Virus record (IMG/VR): IMGVR_UViG_3300022752_000023
Span: 80,421 to 144,420 of that record
Source: a virus
Strand: one strand, 5' to 3'
Length of the DNA stretch: 64,000 nucleotides
This document shows positions 51,639-59,900 of this stretch, in pieces (the stretch's first letter is position 1; each line of letters starts with the position of its first letter). The notes under the pieces were generated by a model that had not been told where the DNA came from, made no database searches, and saw only the letters and a list, made by a program, of their open reading frames with translations. Made by a program: the position numbers and the translations under genes.

Positions 51639-54020
51639 TTAGGCGTTAGCGATAGCGCCAAGATCGATATCCTGCGCGGCTTCTTCGGGATACGGCTCGA
51701 TGGTCTTCTGCTTGAGGAACAGAATGACGTCGCCCAGCATTTCAAACGCATTGCGCAGCGAGTCTTCTAATTCCGGCATATCAGCTTTGCCGTAACGTTC
51801 GGCAAACCGGTCACCGTGCCAATAGAACATAAACAAGATGCGGCCTAGTTTATCGAGGCCCTTGGTCAGCTCGCCCATGTAACGATCGACCAGCGAGTCG
51901 TCTCGCACGGCGCGCAGCATGGCGCCCACCATTGCCGTGTCGAACACTTCGCGCTGCCCACTCTGCGCGGCGTCGATGACAGAGCGAACGTCGCGCTGAT
52001 CGAGAAGCGTGTTGGGGTTGTACACGCTGCGGTCAGTTTGGCTGGCGCTCATGCCCGGCACCTGTACAGCGGTGTCGATACCGAGCTGTGTCGGGACGCT
52101 TGTGCCCATGATGCTCTCGCCGCCCATAACCGGACCCGGATCTGTGGGCGCCGACGGGGCGCCGTTGATCATCATCGGACCGCCGTACGGATCGGCATAC
52201 TTAACGCGGCACTCAAACTTGCGCTTGGCGGCCGCTTGCTTCAGGATCTCGCGCGCTGCTTCTTCGCGCAGCCCGTGATGTTCAACAAGCGTTACAAGCG
52301 CTTTGATCGGGCTGAGTCCGGCTTCTTTGTTAATAGTTACCGATGTGCCGTTGTGGTAAACGGTTAGCGCGGCGGTTTTTTGCATAAGTGCCAGCTGTGC
52401 GTCGACGAGGTTACCGGGCTGCAGGGCTGGCGGATCACTCTCGCCGCATCCACAAGCGCCTTGATCTTCGGCCGCCTCGGCGTCGTCTTCGCCCTTGGTG
52501 ACCTTGAGCAGCTTGAAACCTTCTGGCACAAAGATGTCGCCCATGCTCGCGCGCAGGCTGGCGCCCTTCTTGCCGTTCAAGTGAATACGCACGCCGTCGC
52601 GCCATTTGTCGTAGTTCAACGGGTCGGTGTAGCAGCACGCGCCAATCGAACCCTTGGGCGGATACTTCGAATGGTCTTCAAGATGCACCTCATAGACTGT
52701 GCTGCCGTTGCTGTCGCCATACTCTTTGATCACGCGAAACGGCGCTGTCGTGTCGCCACGTTTGCTGAGCGCAATGTATCGCGCGTCTTTGCTCGGCACA
52801 CTATTGGCTTCTGGCAAGCCGTCGAACCACTTGTCAAATTCCTCGCCCCCGATTCGGGCCAGAGCAAAAACTTGGTCGGCACGAGTGTTGAGCCAGTTAC
52901 GGGCCCCATCAACGCGCACCACAGTGATAAAGTTTTCGCGTTTGGCGGCGCCTTGCGGGTGTACAGCGACGTAGCAGCGCTCGATGTTGCCCGGCTTGAC
53001 GAGGATTTCGTACAAGCCGCTTTCAGTCGGGTTGAATAGCTTTTTCTCGACCTGAATGTGATACGGGATGGAGACATTGTCGCGATCGCGCTCGTCTTGA
53101 ATTAGAACGCCGTCGCGCAGTAGCTTCTCCTGATCTTCTTCGCTGTAACCGACAGGAGCTTTAGTTTGCACCGTCACGTCGTACGTAATTACTTTAAGGC
53201 CCTTTGCCGCAGCGGGTTCTTTCGGGGCTTCGGATAGCACACTGGCAATTTTTGTGTTGGCCGCGTCTTCACGAAACTTCGCCATGACCATCGCTTCGCG
53301 CACCACGTCCAGCCCGTGAAACTCGTCGATGGCTTTGGCCAGCTGCGGCGCGTGTTGGCACGTTTTAATCAACGTGGCAATTACTTCCAGCCCGGCTTGC
53401 TTTAAAAAGGTCGGCAGGTCTAGCGCTGCGCCGATTTCCTTAAAAGTTTGCGCGGTGTTTAGCGTGGCGCTCTTGGCGAGAGCCGGCATTGCCGCCGTCA
53501 TCATTTCCTTGAGCGTGGGCTGCGCCGAACCAAACTTAGCCGGGCTGCGCGAAAGCTGCGTGAAGTCGGGCTGGCGTTGCCCCATATTCGATAGGTTGCG
53601 CTCGACGCCGCTGCCCAGAATGTTGGGTTTGCGGTTAATGAGGTAATTGATCCAATTTTCCTTGAGCGGCACGAACATGTCCTGATTTTTGATATACAGG
53701 AGTTCGTGACCCTTGAGGTCGCCGTTGAGAAAAAACACCGGCGCGTACAGCCAGTTGGAACCAACCTTGAACGCGAAAACGCCGACCGCTTTGGTGTTTT
53801 CTCGGTTGCGATCGAGCAGCTGGAAGCCGATTTCGTGATCTAGCAGCTTGGGGGCCGAATCGCGCAGGTAGGCGTGCGCCAGATTGCTAAACGACTGCTC
53901 AAAAGAGGTGTCGTCGCCCTTGCCGCCTAAATCGGCATATTTGGTCTGAGTGCGGTCATACGACTTCAGCACATTCAGCCAATGCTTAACAGACGACTCT
54001 TTCGCTTTTTTGTTGTACAC
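51639..54020 (-). CDS. Large virion structural protein, 793 aa
   Basis: GTG at 54020 is chosen as start: CATGGAGG lies 7 bases upstream, while the more distal TTG start at 54056 has no site. Residues about 1-170 contain a mixed fold (FQLLDRNRENTKAVGVFAFKVGSNWLYAPVFFLNGDLKG), followed by a helical segment and a second mixed domain with VITYDVTVQTKAP and GLYEILVKPGNIERCYVAV. A CGCGESDPPALQPG loop near residue 550 has paired cysteines, then a glycine/proline-rich region, and a last helical 130 residues (MGELTKGLDKLGRILFMFYWH). Portal identity was considered but no portal-like motif was seen. Located after RNA polymerase in the same operon. Confidence 0.65.
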   Translation of the reverse strand: MYNKKAKESSVKHWLNVLKSYDRTQTKYADLGGKGDDTSFEQSFSNLAHAYLRDSAPKLLDHEIGFQLLDRNRENTKAVGVFAFKVGSNWLYAPVFFLNGDLKGHELLYIKNQDMFVPLKENWINYLINRKPNILGSGVERNLSNMGQRQPDFTQLSRSPAKFGSAQPTLKEMMTAAMPALAKSATLNTAQTFKEIGAALDLPTFLKQAGLEVIATLIKTCQHAPQLAKAIDEFHGLDVVREAMVMAKFREDAANTKIASVLSEAPKEPAAAKGLKVITYDVTVQTKAPVGYSEEDQEKLLRDGVLIQDERDRDNVSIPYHIQVEKKLFNPTESGLYEILVKPGNIERCYVAVHPQGAAKRENFITVVRVDGARNWLNTRADQVFALARIGGEEFDKWFDGLPEANSVPSKDARYIALSKRGDTTAPFRVIKEYGDSNGSTVYEVHLEDHSKYPPKGSIGACCYTDPLNYDKWRDGVRIHLNGKKGASLRASMGDIFVPEGFKLLKVTKGEDDAEAAEDQGACGCGESDPPALQPGNLVDAQLALMQKTAALTVYHNGTSVTINKEAGLSPIKALVTLVEHHGLREEAAREILKQAAAKRKFECRVKYADPYGGPMMINGAPSAPTDPGPVMGGESIMGTSVPTQLGIDTAVQVPGMSASQTDRSVYNPNTLLDQRDVRSVIDAAQSGQREVFDTAMVGAMLRAVRDDSLVDRYMGELTKGLDKLGRILFMFYWHGDRFAERYGKADMPELEDSLRNAFEMLGDVILFLKQKTIEPYPEEAAQDIDLGAIANA

Positions 54021-54026
54021 GGCCAG

Positions 54027-54034
54027 CCTCCATG
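54027..54034 (-). promoter_or_regulatory. Ribosome binding site that decides the GTG start at 54020
   Basis: CATGGAGG on the minus strand ends 6-7 bases before the GTG. The same eight-base pattern CAYGGAGG is upstream of six other genes in this window (starts 38904, 42190, 43988, 44606, 45087 and 56941). It makes the GTG a better start than TTG 54056. Confidence 0.6.
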
Positions 54035-54049
54035 CTGCGCTCAAAATTA

Positions 54050-54073
54050 GGGGCAATATTAATTTACTGCCCC
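54050..54073 (-). terminator. Hairpin with TAATTTT after the beta' C-terminal gene
   Basis: Perfect 6-bp stem GGGGCA/TGCCCC with a 12-base AT-rich loop, then TAATTTT on the minus strand. It lies 28 bases after the stop at 54102 and about 30 bases before the start of the 793-residue gene. The stem is short and the loop is large, so it may be a weak terminator that reduces transcription into the head genes. Confidence 0.5.
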
Positions 54074-54101
54074 GAAGTCCTTATATCCTACAAAAACGGG
54101 T

Positions 54102-55982
54102 TCAAGGCTTCCACCCGCTTGTTGCGCCCGTTACGCCAAATTGTTCGCCTTGCGCTAGCGCCGGCACATAACTGCTGCCTGCTGTGTCGCTACTTAAACC
54201 GCGCTGAACGCTATTCATAAGCCCTTTTTCTTGATATGAACCCAGCATTCGGGTCATCCAGTCGGGGTCGTTTGAAATGTTTGCCATACCCCGCACCATC
54301 TCCGGCTGAAACGGCGGCGGTTCTTTATGCGCTTGAATTGTTTTAACGCCATATTTGTTTAAGTTTGTCAGCACGTTTTTACCGATCTTTGTGCCGATTG
54401 AATAGTGCAACACGGGTTTTTCTAAATAGTGCCCGGTTAACGTGTTTGGCGCGGCCGATACGCTACCTTCTCGCGGCGTCCAATTACGCTCAATAGCGGA
54501 GTAAGGCACTACGTCGTCAGGCACGTAATCGCCGTATTCGTCGGTCAGGCGTACATGATTTACAAGTCCGCGCGCCAGTAGTTCGATGTTGCGGCGATGG
54601 GCTGTAATACCGCTGTTACCCATGACCTGCCGCATAGCTTGCACAAAATAACGACGTCCTTCGCCTACGCCTTTGTGCCGGACAATTTCTGCTGGATTTG
54701 GCATACCCTCCGATATAACGTCACCAGCTTCAAGCTCATCGCCCTTTTTGACCGAAAGATTTCTCTCTGTCGGAACGTAGTGGTCCTGACCGTTAATCTG
54801 CACATAGTGGCCGCCCTGCGGAGCCGGACGAACTTCCTGCACACGGCCGTCTAGCTGCGCGTGCACGGCGCCGTCTGGGTATTTCTTCGGGACCTGTACA
54901 AGCGCGTTGAGCGCTTTAAAACCCGAAATCGCTCCCGCGCCGCCGACACCGCCAGAGTGCTTCGAGCTGATCTGGCTTTGCGTGACTGGTTCCGACAGCG
55001 CCTGTGCTGCCGCGATACCCACATAATCTCCAACAGGCGGTAAACGCCCCTTTTCCCTGTAACCCACATCTTTCGCATAAACACCGCCGTCCCCGGGGCC
55101 GCCAACAATCGGGCTGCGAACTAAGATATCTTTGGCGCCACTTTCCTTCAGATCCCGAAGTATCTTGGGCGTCAAAATTGTGTTGCGTTTATATGGCCCG
55201 ACGGCGCGCGCTAATAACGCGCCCTCGTTATCCGGGTCGTCTACGTCGGTTGGGTACCCGCGCTCTTCTAGCGCGGCGCGGCGCTCTTCGTCGGTGTCGT
55301 CGTCATCATCCGCGGTAACCAACAGCCGATGCGTCATCTGCGCCAACTGTTTACCATAGAAACCAGCGTCAGCCGTTGCGGTTTTAAGATCAATTACGCC
55401 CTTACGTGTTCCGAATGCGCCGGCAAAATACTCTACCGGCCGCAAGCCTTGGCTGTATCCGCGCAATACCGGAATTGGAATTGGATCGCCGCGATGGTCG
55501 AGATACTGCATGTCGGCGCCAAGAATTGAGTTCAGCTGAAATTTGTTGCCGACCCCAGAGCCGGCAATCTGGTGCGCCAGCGGATTGTCCTGCCCCTCGG
55601 CCTCCTTGTACACCTTGTCGAGCAGTTCTTGTTGCGCAGCCTGCGCCAGTTCAAGCAATTTAATATTGCGCTGTTTTTCATCGAGCCGTTTGTCGGCAAA
55701 AATGTCGCGCATTTGATTCTGTACGCGCAACTGAACGTGCCGCGCCGCTAGCGTCGGACGAATATCTTTGAGTCCAAACGATAAACCGTTCGTCGTGTAA
55801 CCGGCATCACGACCAATGTCGTGAAGCCGCTTCATCACGTCACGATATTTTTCTGGGTGGTTTTTTGCCAAATCGGTGGCGACGTTTGACATCGTTTTTT
55901 TAGTTAATACGCGATCATAGTCGCGCATTTCGGGCGGCAACGCTTCATTAATCAAAAGTTGTCCAAGCGTCGTCTTTAGCAT
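54102..55982 (-). CDS. rpoC: RNA polymerase beta' subunit, C-terminal part, 626 aa
   Basis: The chain aligns by eye with the C-terminal half of beta' from just after the catalytic domain. The N-terminal TTLGQLLINEALPPE corresponds to TTVGRAILWMIVPKGLP of E. coli beta'. Residues about 182-215 (LRPVEYFAGAFGTRKGV then LKTATADAGFYGKQLAQM) match the bridge-helix/trigger-loop region LNVLQYFISTHGARKGLAD. VRSPIVGGPGDGGVYAKDVG (288-307) is where bacterial beta' has its second zinc site, but the cysteines are absent. VGIAAAQALSEPVTQSQ at 321-337 matches VGVIAAQSIGEPGTQLT. The protein contains no cysteine. It starts just before the 79-residue gene's stop and is separated from the beta/beta'-N gene by two small genes. 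Confidence 0.9.
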   Translation of the reverse strand: MLKTTLGQLLINEALPPEMRDYDRVLTKKTMSNVATDLAKNHPEKYRDVMKRLHDIGRDAGYTTNGLSFGLKDIRPTLAARHVQLRVQNQMRDIFADKRLDEKQRNIKLLELAQAAQQELLDKVYKEAEGQDNPLAHQIAGSGVGNKFQLNSILGADMQYLDHRGDPIPIPVLRGYSQGLRPVEYFAGAFGTRKGVIDLKTATADAGFYGKQLAQMTHRLLVTADDDDDTDEERRAALEERGYPTDVDDPDNEGALLARAVGPYKRNTILTPKILRDLKESGAKDILVRSPIVGGPGDGGVYAKDVGYREKGRLPPVGDYVGIAAAQALSEPVTQSQISSKHSGGVGGAGAISGFKALNALVQVPKKYPDGAVHAQLDGRVQEVRPAPQGGHYVQINGQDHYVPTERNLSVKKGDELEAGDVISEGMPNPAEIVRHKGVGEGRRYFVQAMRQVMGNSGITAHRRNIELLARGLVNHVRLTDEYGDYVPDDVVPYSAIERNWTPREGSVSAAPNTLTGHYLEKPVLHYSIGTKIGKNVLTNLNKYGVKTIQAHKEPPPFQPEMVRGMANISNDPDWMTRMLGSYQEKGLMNSVQRGLSSDTAGSSYVPALAQGEQFGVTGATSGWKP

Positions 55983-55983
55983 G

Positions 55984-56223
55984 TCACGGCGTCCACATTA
56001 TTTTCTGCATCGACTTCGGCTGAAACTCTGACACAACAACCGTTTTGTCGACACCCAGCGCGCGTAAAAGCGAATGAAACTCCTTTTCGCCGACTGTCGC
56101 ATAAACAACAGCTTCGTCAACCTGAATAGCAACAAATAGCGGATTGCCGAGATCGTCTTCGACAATCACGCTATGTGCTTTTTTTTCGGTCGGCTGCAGG
56201 CTGTGTTGCGTTTTAACCAGCAT
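55984..56223 (-). CDS. Small protein between RNA polymerase genes, 79 aa
   Basis: A small beta-rich protein with an even charge pattern: VKTQHSLQPTEKKAHSVIVED, then NPLFVAIQVDEAVVYATVGE and ALGVDKTVVVSEFQPKS. The order of strands resembles a compact beta-barrel but no family is recognised. It overlaps the upstream gene by 11 bases and is separated from the beta' C-terminal gene by one base, so the three are made together. It lies within the polymerase operon, so a role as small polymerase-associated or assembly protein is possible; this is inference. It has no cysteine. Confidence 0.6.
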   Translation of the reverse strand: MLVKTQHSLQPTEKKAHSVIVEDDLGNPLFVAIQVDEAVVYATVGEKEFHSLLRALGVDKTVVVSEFQPKSMQKIMWTP

Positions 56224-56941
56224 TGTCCGCTATGCTCCGAATCATCGCGGCGATAGCGTTTGCTTTAATCTGCATTTGTGTCGGCGCGTTCGGATTAGAG
56301 ACGCTGGGACCAAACGGCCGGCCGATTGAAGAAGCCGATTTTTCAGCGCGATCCCACCACGCGGCCTTCGACGGATCAGCCTCGGGTGGCGGAGCGTTCG
56401 GCGGCATTGGTCCGCCCGGAGGCATTGGTCCGCCCGGCGGTTGCATTCCACCCTGCGCGTTCGGGTCTTGCGGCGGCGGCGCCATCGGGCCGCCGGGAAG
56501 CGCTGTTTCAGCCGGCGGCGCGCCAGTCGTACCGGGGGGTAACACCAGAGACTCCGGCGGCACCTGAACACCCATCGCGTTCATGATGGCGGTAAGTTGC
56601 TGCTGCATGTTGTACAAACGATAGTCGAGCATTTGCATCATTTGCTCGGGTTTAAGTTTTTGCTGCGCGCCAGCAGGGGCTGCGCCCGGAGCGGCGGGTG
56701 CGGCGGGCGCTGCGGGAGGTGCAGCGGGAGGCGCCATTCCCATAGCCGCAGGATCCACTGGCGGTGCAGCTGCTGCAGCAACAGCAGACGGATCGGCCGG
56801 CGGAACAGCCCCCATGGCGGCTGGATCAACCGGCGGAGCACCACCAGCAGCAGCGGGATCCACCGCCGCTCCGGGCACTAATGCGGATTTTTCAAAGCGC
56901 GCCTTCGCCAGCGCAATGAGTTCGGGGTTTACCGTGAACAT
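56213..56941 (-). CDS. Proline/alanine-rich protein between RNA polymerase genes, 242 aa
   Basis: Residues about 20-95 and 125-190 are low-complexity Pro, Ala, Gly and Met (repeats of PPVDPAAMG), typical of flexible linkers. Between them is a short helical core (LKPEQMMQMLDYRLYNMQQQLTAIMNAMG), and the C-terminal 50 residues are again helical (WWDRAEKSASSIGRP; QIKANAIAAMIRSIADNAG). This resembles a scaffold-like or clamp-tethering protein. It starts right after the fused beta/beta'-N gene, with CATGGAGG before ATG 56941. Function unknown; the place between polymerase parts suggests that it may tether or regulate them. Confidence 0.55.
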   Translation of the reverse strand: MFTVNPELIALAKARFEKSALVPGAAVDPAAAGGAPPVDPAAMGAVPPADPSAVAAAAAPPVDPAAMGMAPPAAPPAAPAAPAAPGAAPAGAQQKLKPEQMMQMLDYRLYNMQQQLTAIMNAMGVQVPPESLVLPPGTTGAPPAETALPGGPMAPPPQDPNAQGGMQPPGGPMPPGGPMPPNAPPPEADPSKAAWWDRAEKSASSIGRPFGPSVSNPNAPTQMQIKANAIAAMIRSIADNAG

Positions 56942-56961
56942 ACAACCTCCATGTTTAACGC

Positions 56962-59900
56962 TTACGTATTATCTTCCACAATATGAACCGGGGTGTCCAC
57001 CTCTATTTCGCCGCGGCGGTATGCCTGTACAGCGTCCTGCTTGCTACGAAACACACGTGGTTTGGCTTTTTTACTAATCCGGCTAGACGCTAAGTATAAC
57101 CCGGTTTGGTAGTCTTTGTTAGGAACGTAGTGCGCGCGAAACGTCGATGTCGCGAACAAATTCTTGCTCGGCAGCATTTTTTCAACGGCTTCTTTCGCGG
57201 CGTCTTCTGTGCTTGGAACGTGATACTGCATCGCATCACCGTCAAAGTCGGCGCCAAACCCTTTGGTGATTACAGGGTTCACTTCCATGACTTTGTTTTT
57301 AGTTAACTTGGGATAGAAAGCCATCATACCGTAGCGATGAAGTACCGGGGCGCGGTTGATAACAATCGGCCGCGACGACATCTGCTGATTTAACTCAGCA
57401 AACGCTTCTTTGTTTTTATCTTCAACGGCCTGCATAGCTTGCATGCGCGGAAGGCCGCGGCGAACAAGCCCCCGAACAACGAACGGCTTGTAAATATCCC
57501 ACGCTTTCTCTTCTGGCAGCGCAACTTCATCCATATCAAGGTCGGGATTTGGTGTAATGACGGCGCGACCGACAAGGTCTACCGTCGAACTGAGCAGCTT
57601 GCGCTGAACAGTGCCGTATTTTGGCGAGTTACCAAACACGTGGCGTAGAAAACCTTTGACGTTGCGCTCGACGTTTTTAGGCTGCTGCGGCTCACCCAAT
57701 CCGGTAACAGCCTTCATCGAGTCATACATGCTCAGCCGTTCGTCGCCGTAGTCGGCTAGCGCGCCAGAAGCTTCTTTCAGCGTATCGTTAGCGTCGAGCA
57801 ATTCTTTGTACAGATAATTTGCGTCGGCCACGAGAGGTAACTTTTTACTGCCCATTGTGCTCACGGGCCTGAAGAGCGGCGGTAGCACCGGGACTTTACT
57901 AATCATCCAGTCCTTGGGGTGCACACCAGTTGTTTCAGCGCTCTTTAAGAAACCAAGCCGACGCACAGCAGCGTCGCGCAGCGTTTTACGCCCGGATTTA
58001 ATATCTAAACGCGCCTGCTCGATCGCCTTCGGCAAATTAATGCGTTCCAGCGCGTTTTTGATCGCGATCGGACCTGTTTTGTCGCCCAGCTGTTCGCGCC
58101 CAGCAAGGACGCCGCGAAACTGCTTTTCCGTTAAGCCCAGCACGCGGCGAATCGGGTCTTCCATAACTGGATTCGGCATCGGCTCATGTAGCGTGATCTT
58201 GCTCCACCGATTACCGCCGTGGCCGCCGGTAAGTGTTTCGTCAAACAGGCCACCCGCGATGGGTTTAAGCCGTCCCTTCCAGTCTACGGTCTCGGAACTC
58301 TTCAGCTCTCGCGGGCCGGCCAGTTCATCCACGTCTTTATCGGTCATCGCCATCAGGTTTGAACGCGTGCCCTTTCGCACGACGTTGATGCCAGACGCTT
58401 TTAACTGAGTGACAAACTTCTCATAAACGTGCGGCACTTTGGGTAGCGGCGGAGTGTAACCAGCCATGAACTGCGACCAGTACTCGGGGTTGGCTTGTCC
58501 GCGCACCATCTTGGCGTCGCGAATAACTTTGCCCGCGCCGTGCGACAGCAGCGCGCCGAGATCTAACATGCCGATTCGCTTTGCGCCTTCGCTGCCGCCC
58601 TTTGCCGGCGTGCCTTCGGCGGTATACGCGCCCATTGACCGGCCTTGGGCTTTCGACTCGCTGGTGTGATGCAACTTCATAAAAAAACGATTACCGGTGA
58701 GCACGCCGCCAATTTTTCGCCCGGTCTCTGGGTCGATAACGTCTTCGGTGTCTGACAAACCGTGCTTCGCGAGTTCTTTCTGCGCAAACTCAATCAGATC
58801 GTTTTTGTTATCAAAGTCTTTAAGCTTGTATGGCGAACCAGTTTTCGCGGCGACTTTGCCCAGCGCGGCTTCAATCACTTGCGCCGGGTTAATACGACTG
58901 ATCAGACCTAACGGCGAAACAAGCACTTCAAAAGGATTGCCGTCGCGATCTTTGGGCATCTGATCGTCGGGAACAATCTCGGCGACGACGCCCTTGTCTC
59001 CAAAACGCCCGGTGAGCTTGTCGCCAACGTCCATGGGGGACTGATTCTTCACCACAACGCTCACACCCTTTTTGGTGTGCATAACGTCAGTCACGATACC
59101 GGGCGCGTGGTGATCCCACGTAATAGTTTCATTGGTGAAGTTGCCGGCACGACCACGATGAACTTTGCCGTATACGGTGTCTTTCTTTTTAGCTACCAAT
59201 ACGAGCGGATCGCCAAATTTGACTTCGGTGCCTTTTTTAATTGCTCCGTTGTCGTCAAAGTTATCGAGATACTTTTTATCGTACTCTGCGGGAAACAAAC
59301 TCACGAACGCCTTCTTGCCAACGTGAGTGTTGTCGTCCCACTCGGCTTCGTGCTGATACATGTGCTCAGACGTCAACCGTTTGGAGGCAGATTCAGAAAT
59401 AACAACCGCGTCTTCGTAGTTCTTGCCGCGAAAGGGCAGGTAAGCCGTACGCAAGTTCAACCCCAACGCCGCGCTACCGTTTTGGTCAGTAAAGTTGGAC
59501 CGAGCCAAAAGCTGTCCCGGCTCAACGACATCGCCCGGTTTAACAAGCGGCGTCTGATGTAAAAACGTTTTGCGGTTGTACGGCATCTCGTTGTATAAAT
59601 CGATCGTCTTCTTATTGCCGTCTTTGTCGCGCAGCACAATACCGTCTGGCGTCACATCGACGACTTGCGCGCGTTCGGTCGCGCGAGTCGCGCCCAACTT
59701 CTCGCCCATCTCGTCTTCGTGCGAAACTTTGTCGTCATCGGCTTTAGCAGACTGCAGCAGCGGCGCCTCGGCGTTTACGAGTGGCAACGCCTGCGTAAAC
59801 ATTCGGCTACCCATGATCACGCGATGACCCTTGATCATCGATTTGATGGGCACCATGTTGGTCAGCGCAGAGAACGTGCTATCCATGTTCGGCAAACCAA

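Noticed and set aside
51639-54020. Portal protein
   Set aside because: Size and location are possible, but no portal-like helical stem or clip pattern is recognisable; kept as unknown virion protein.
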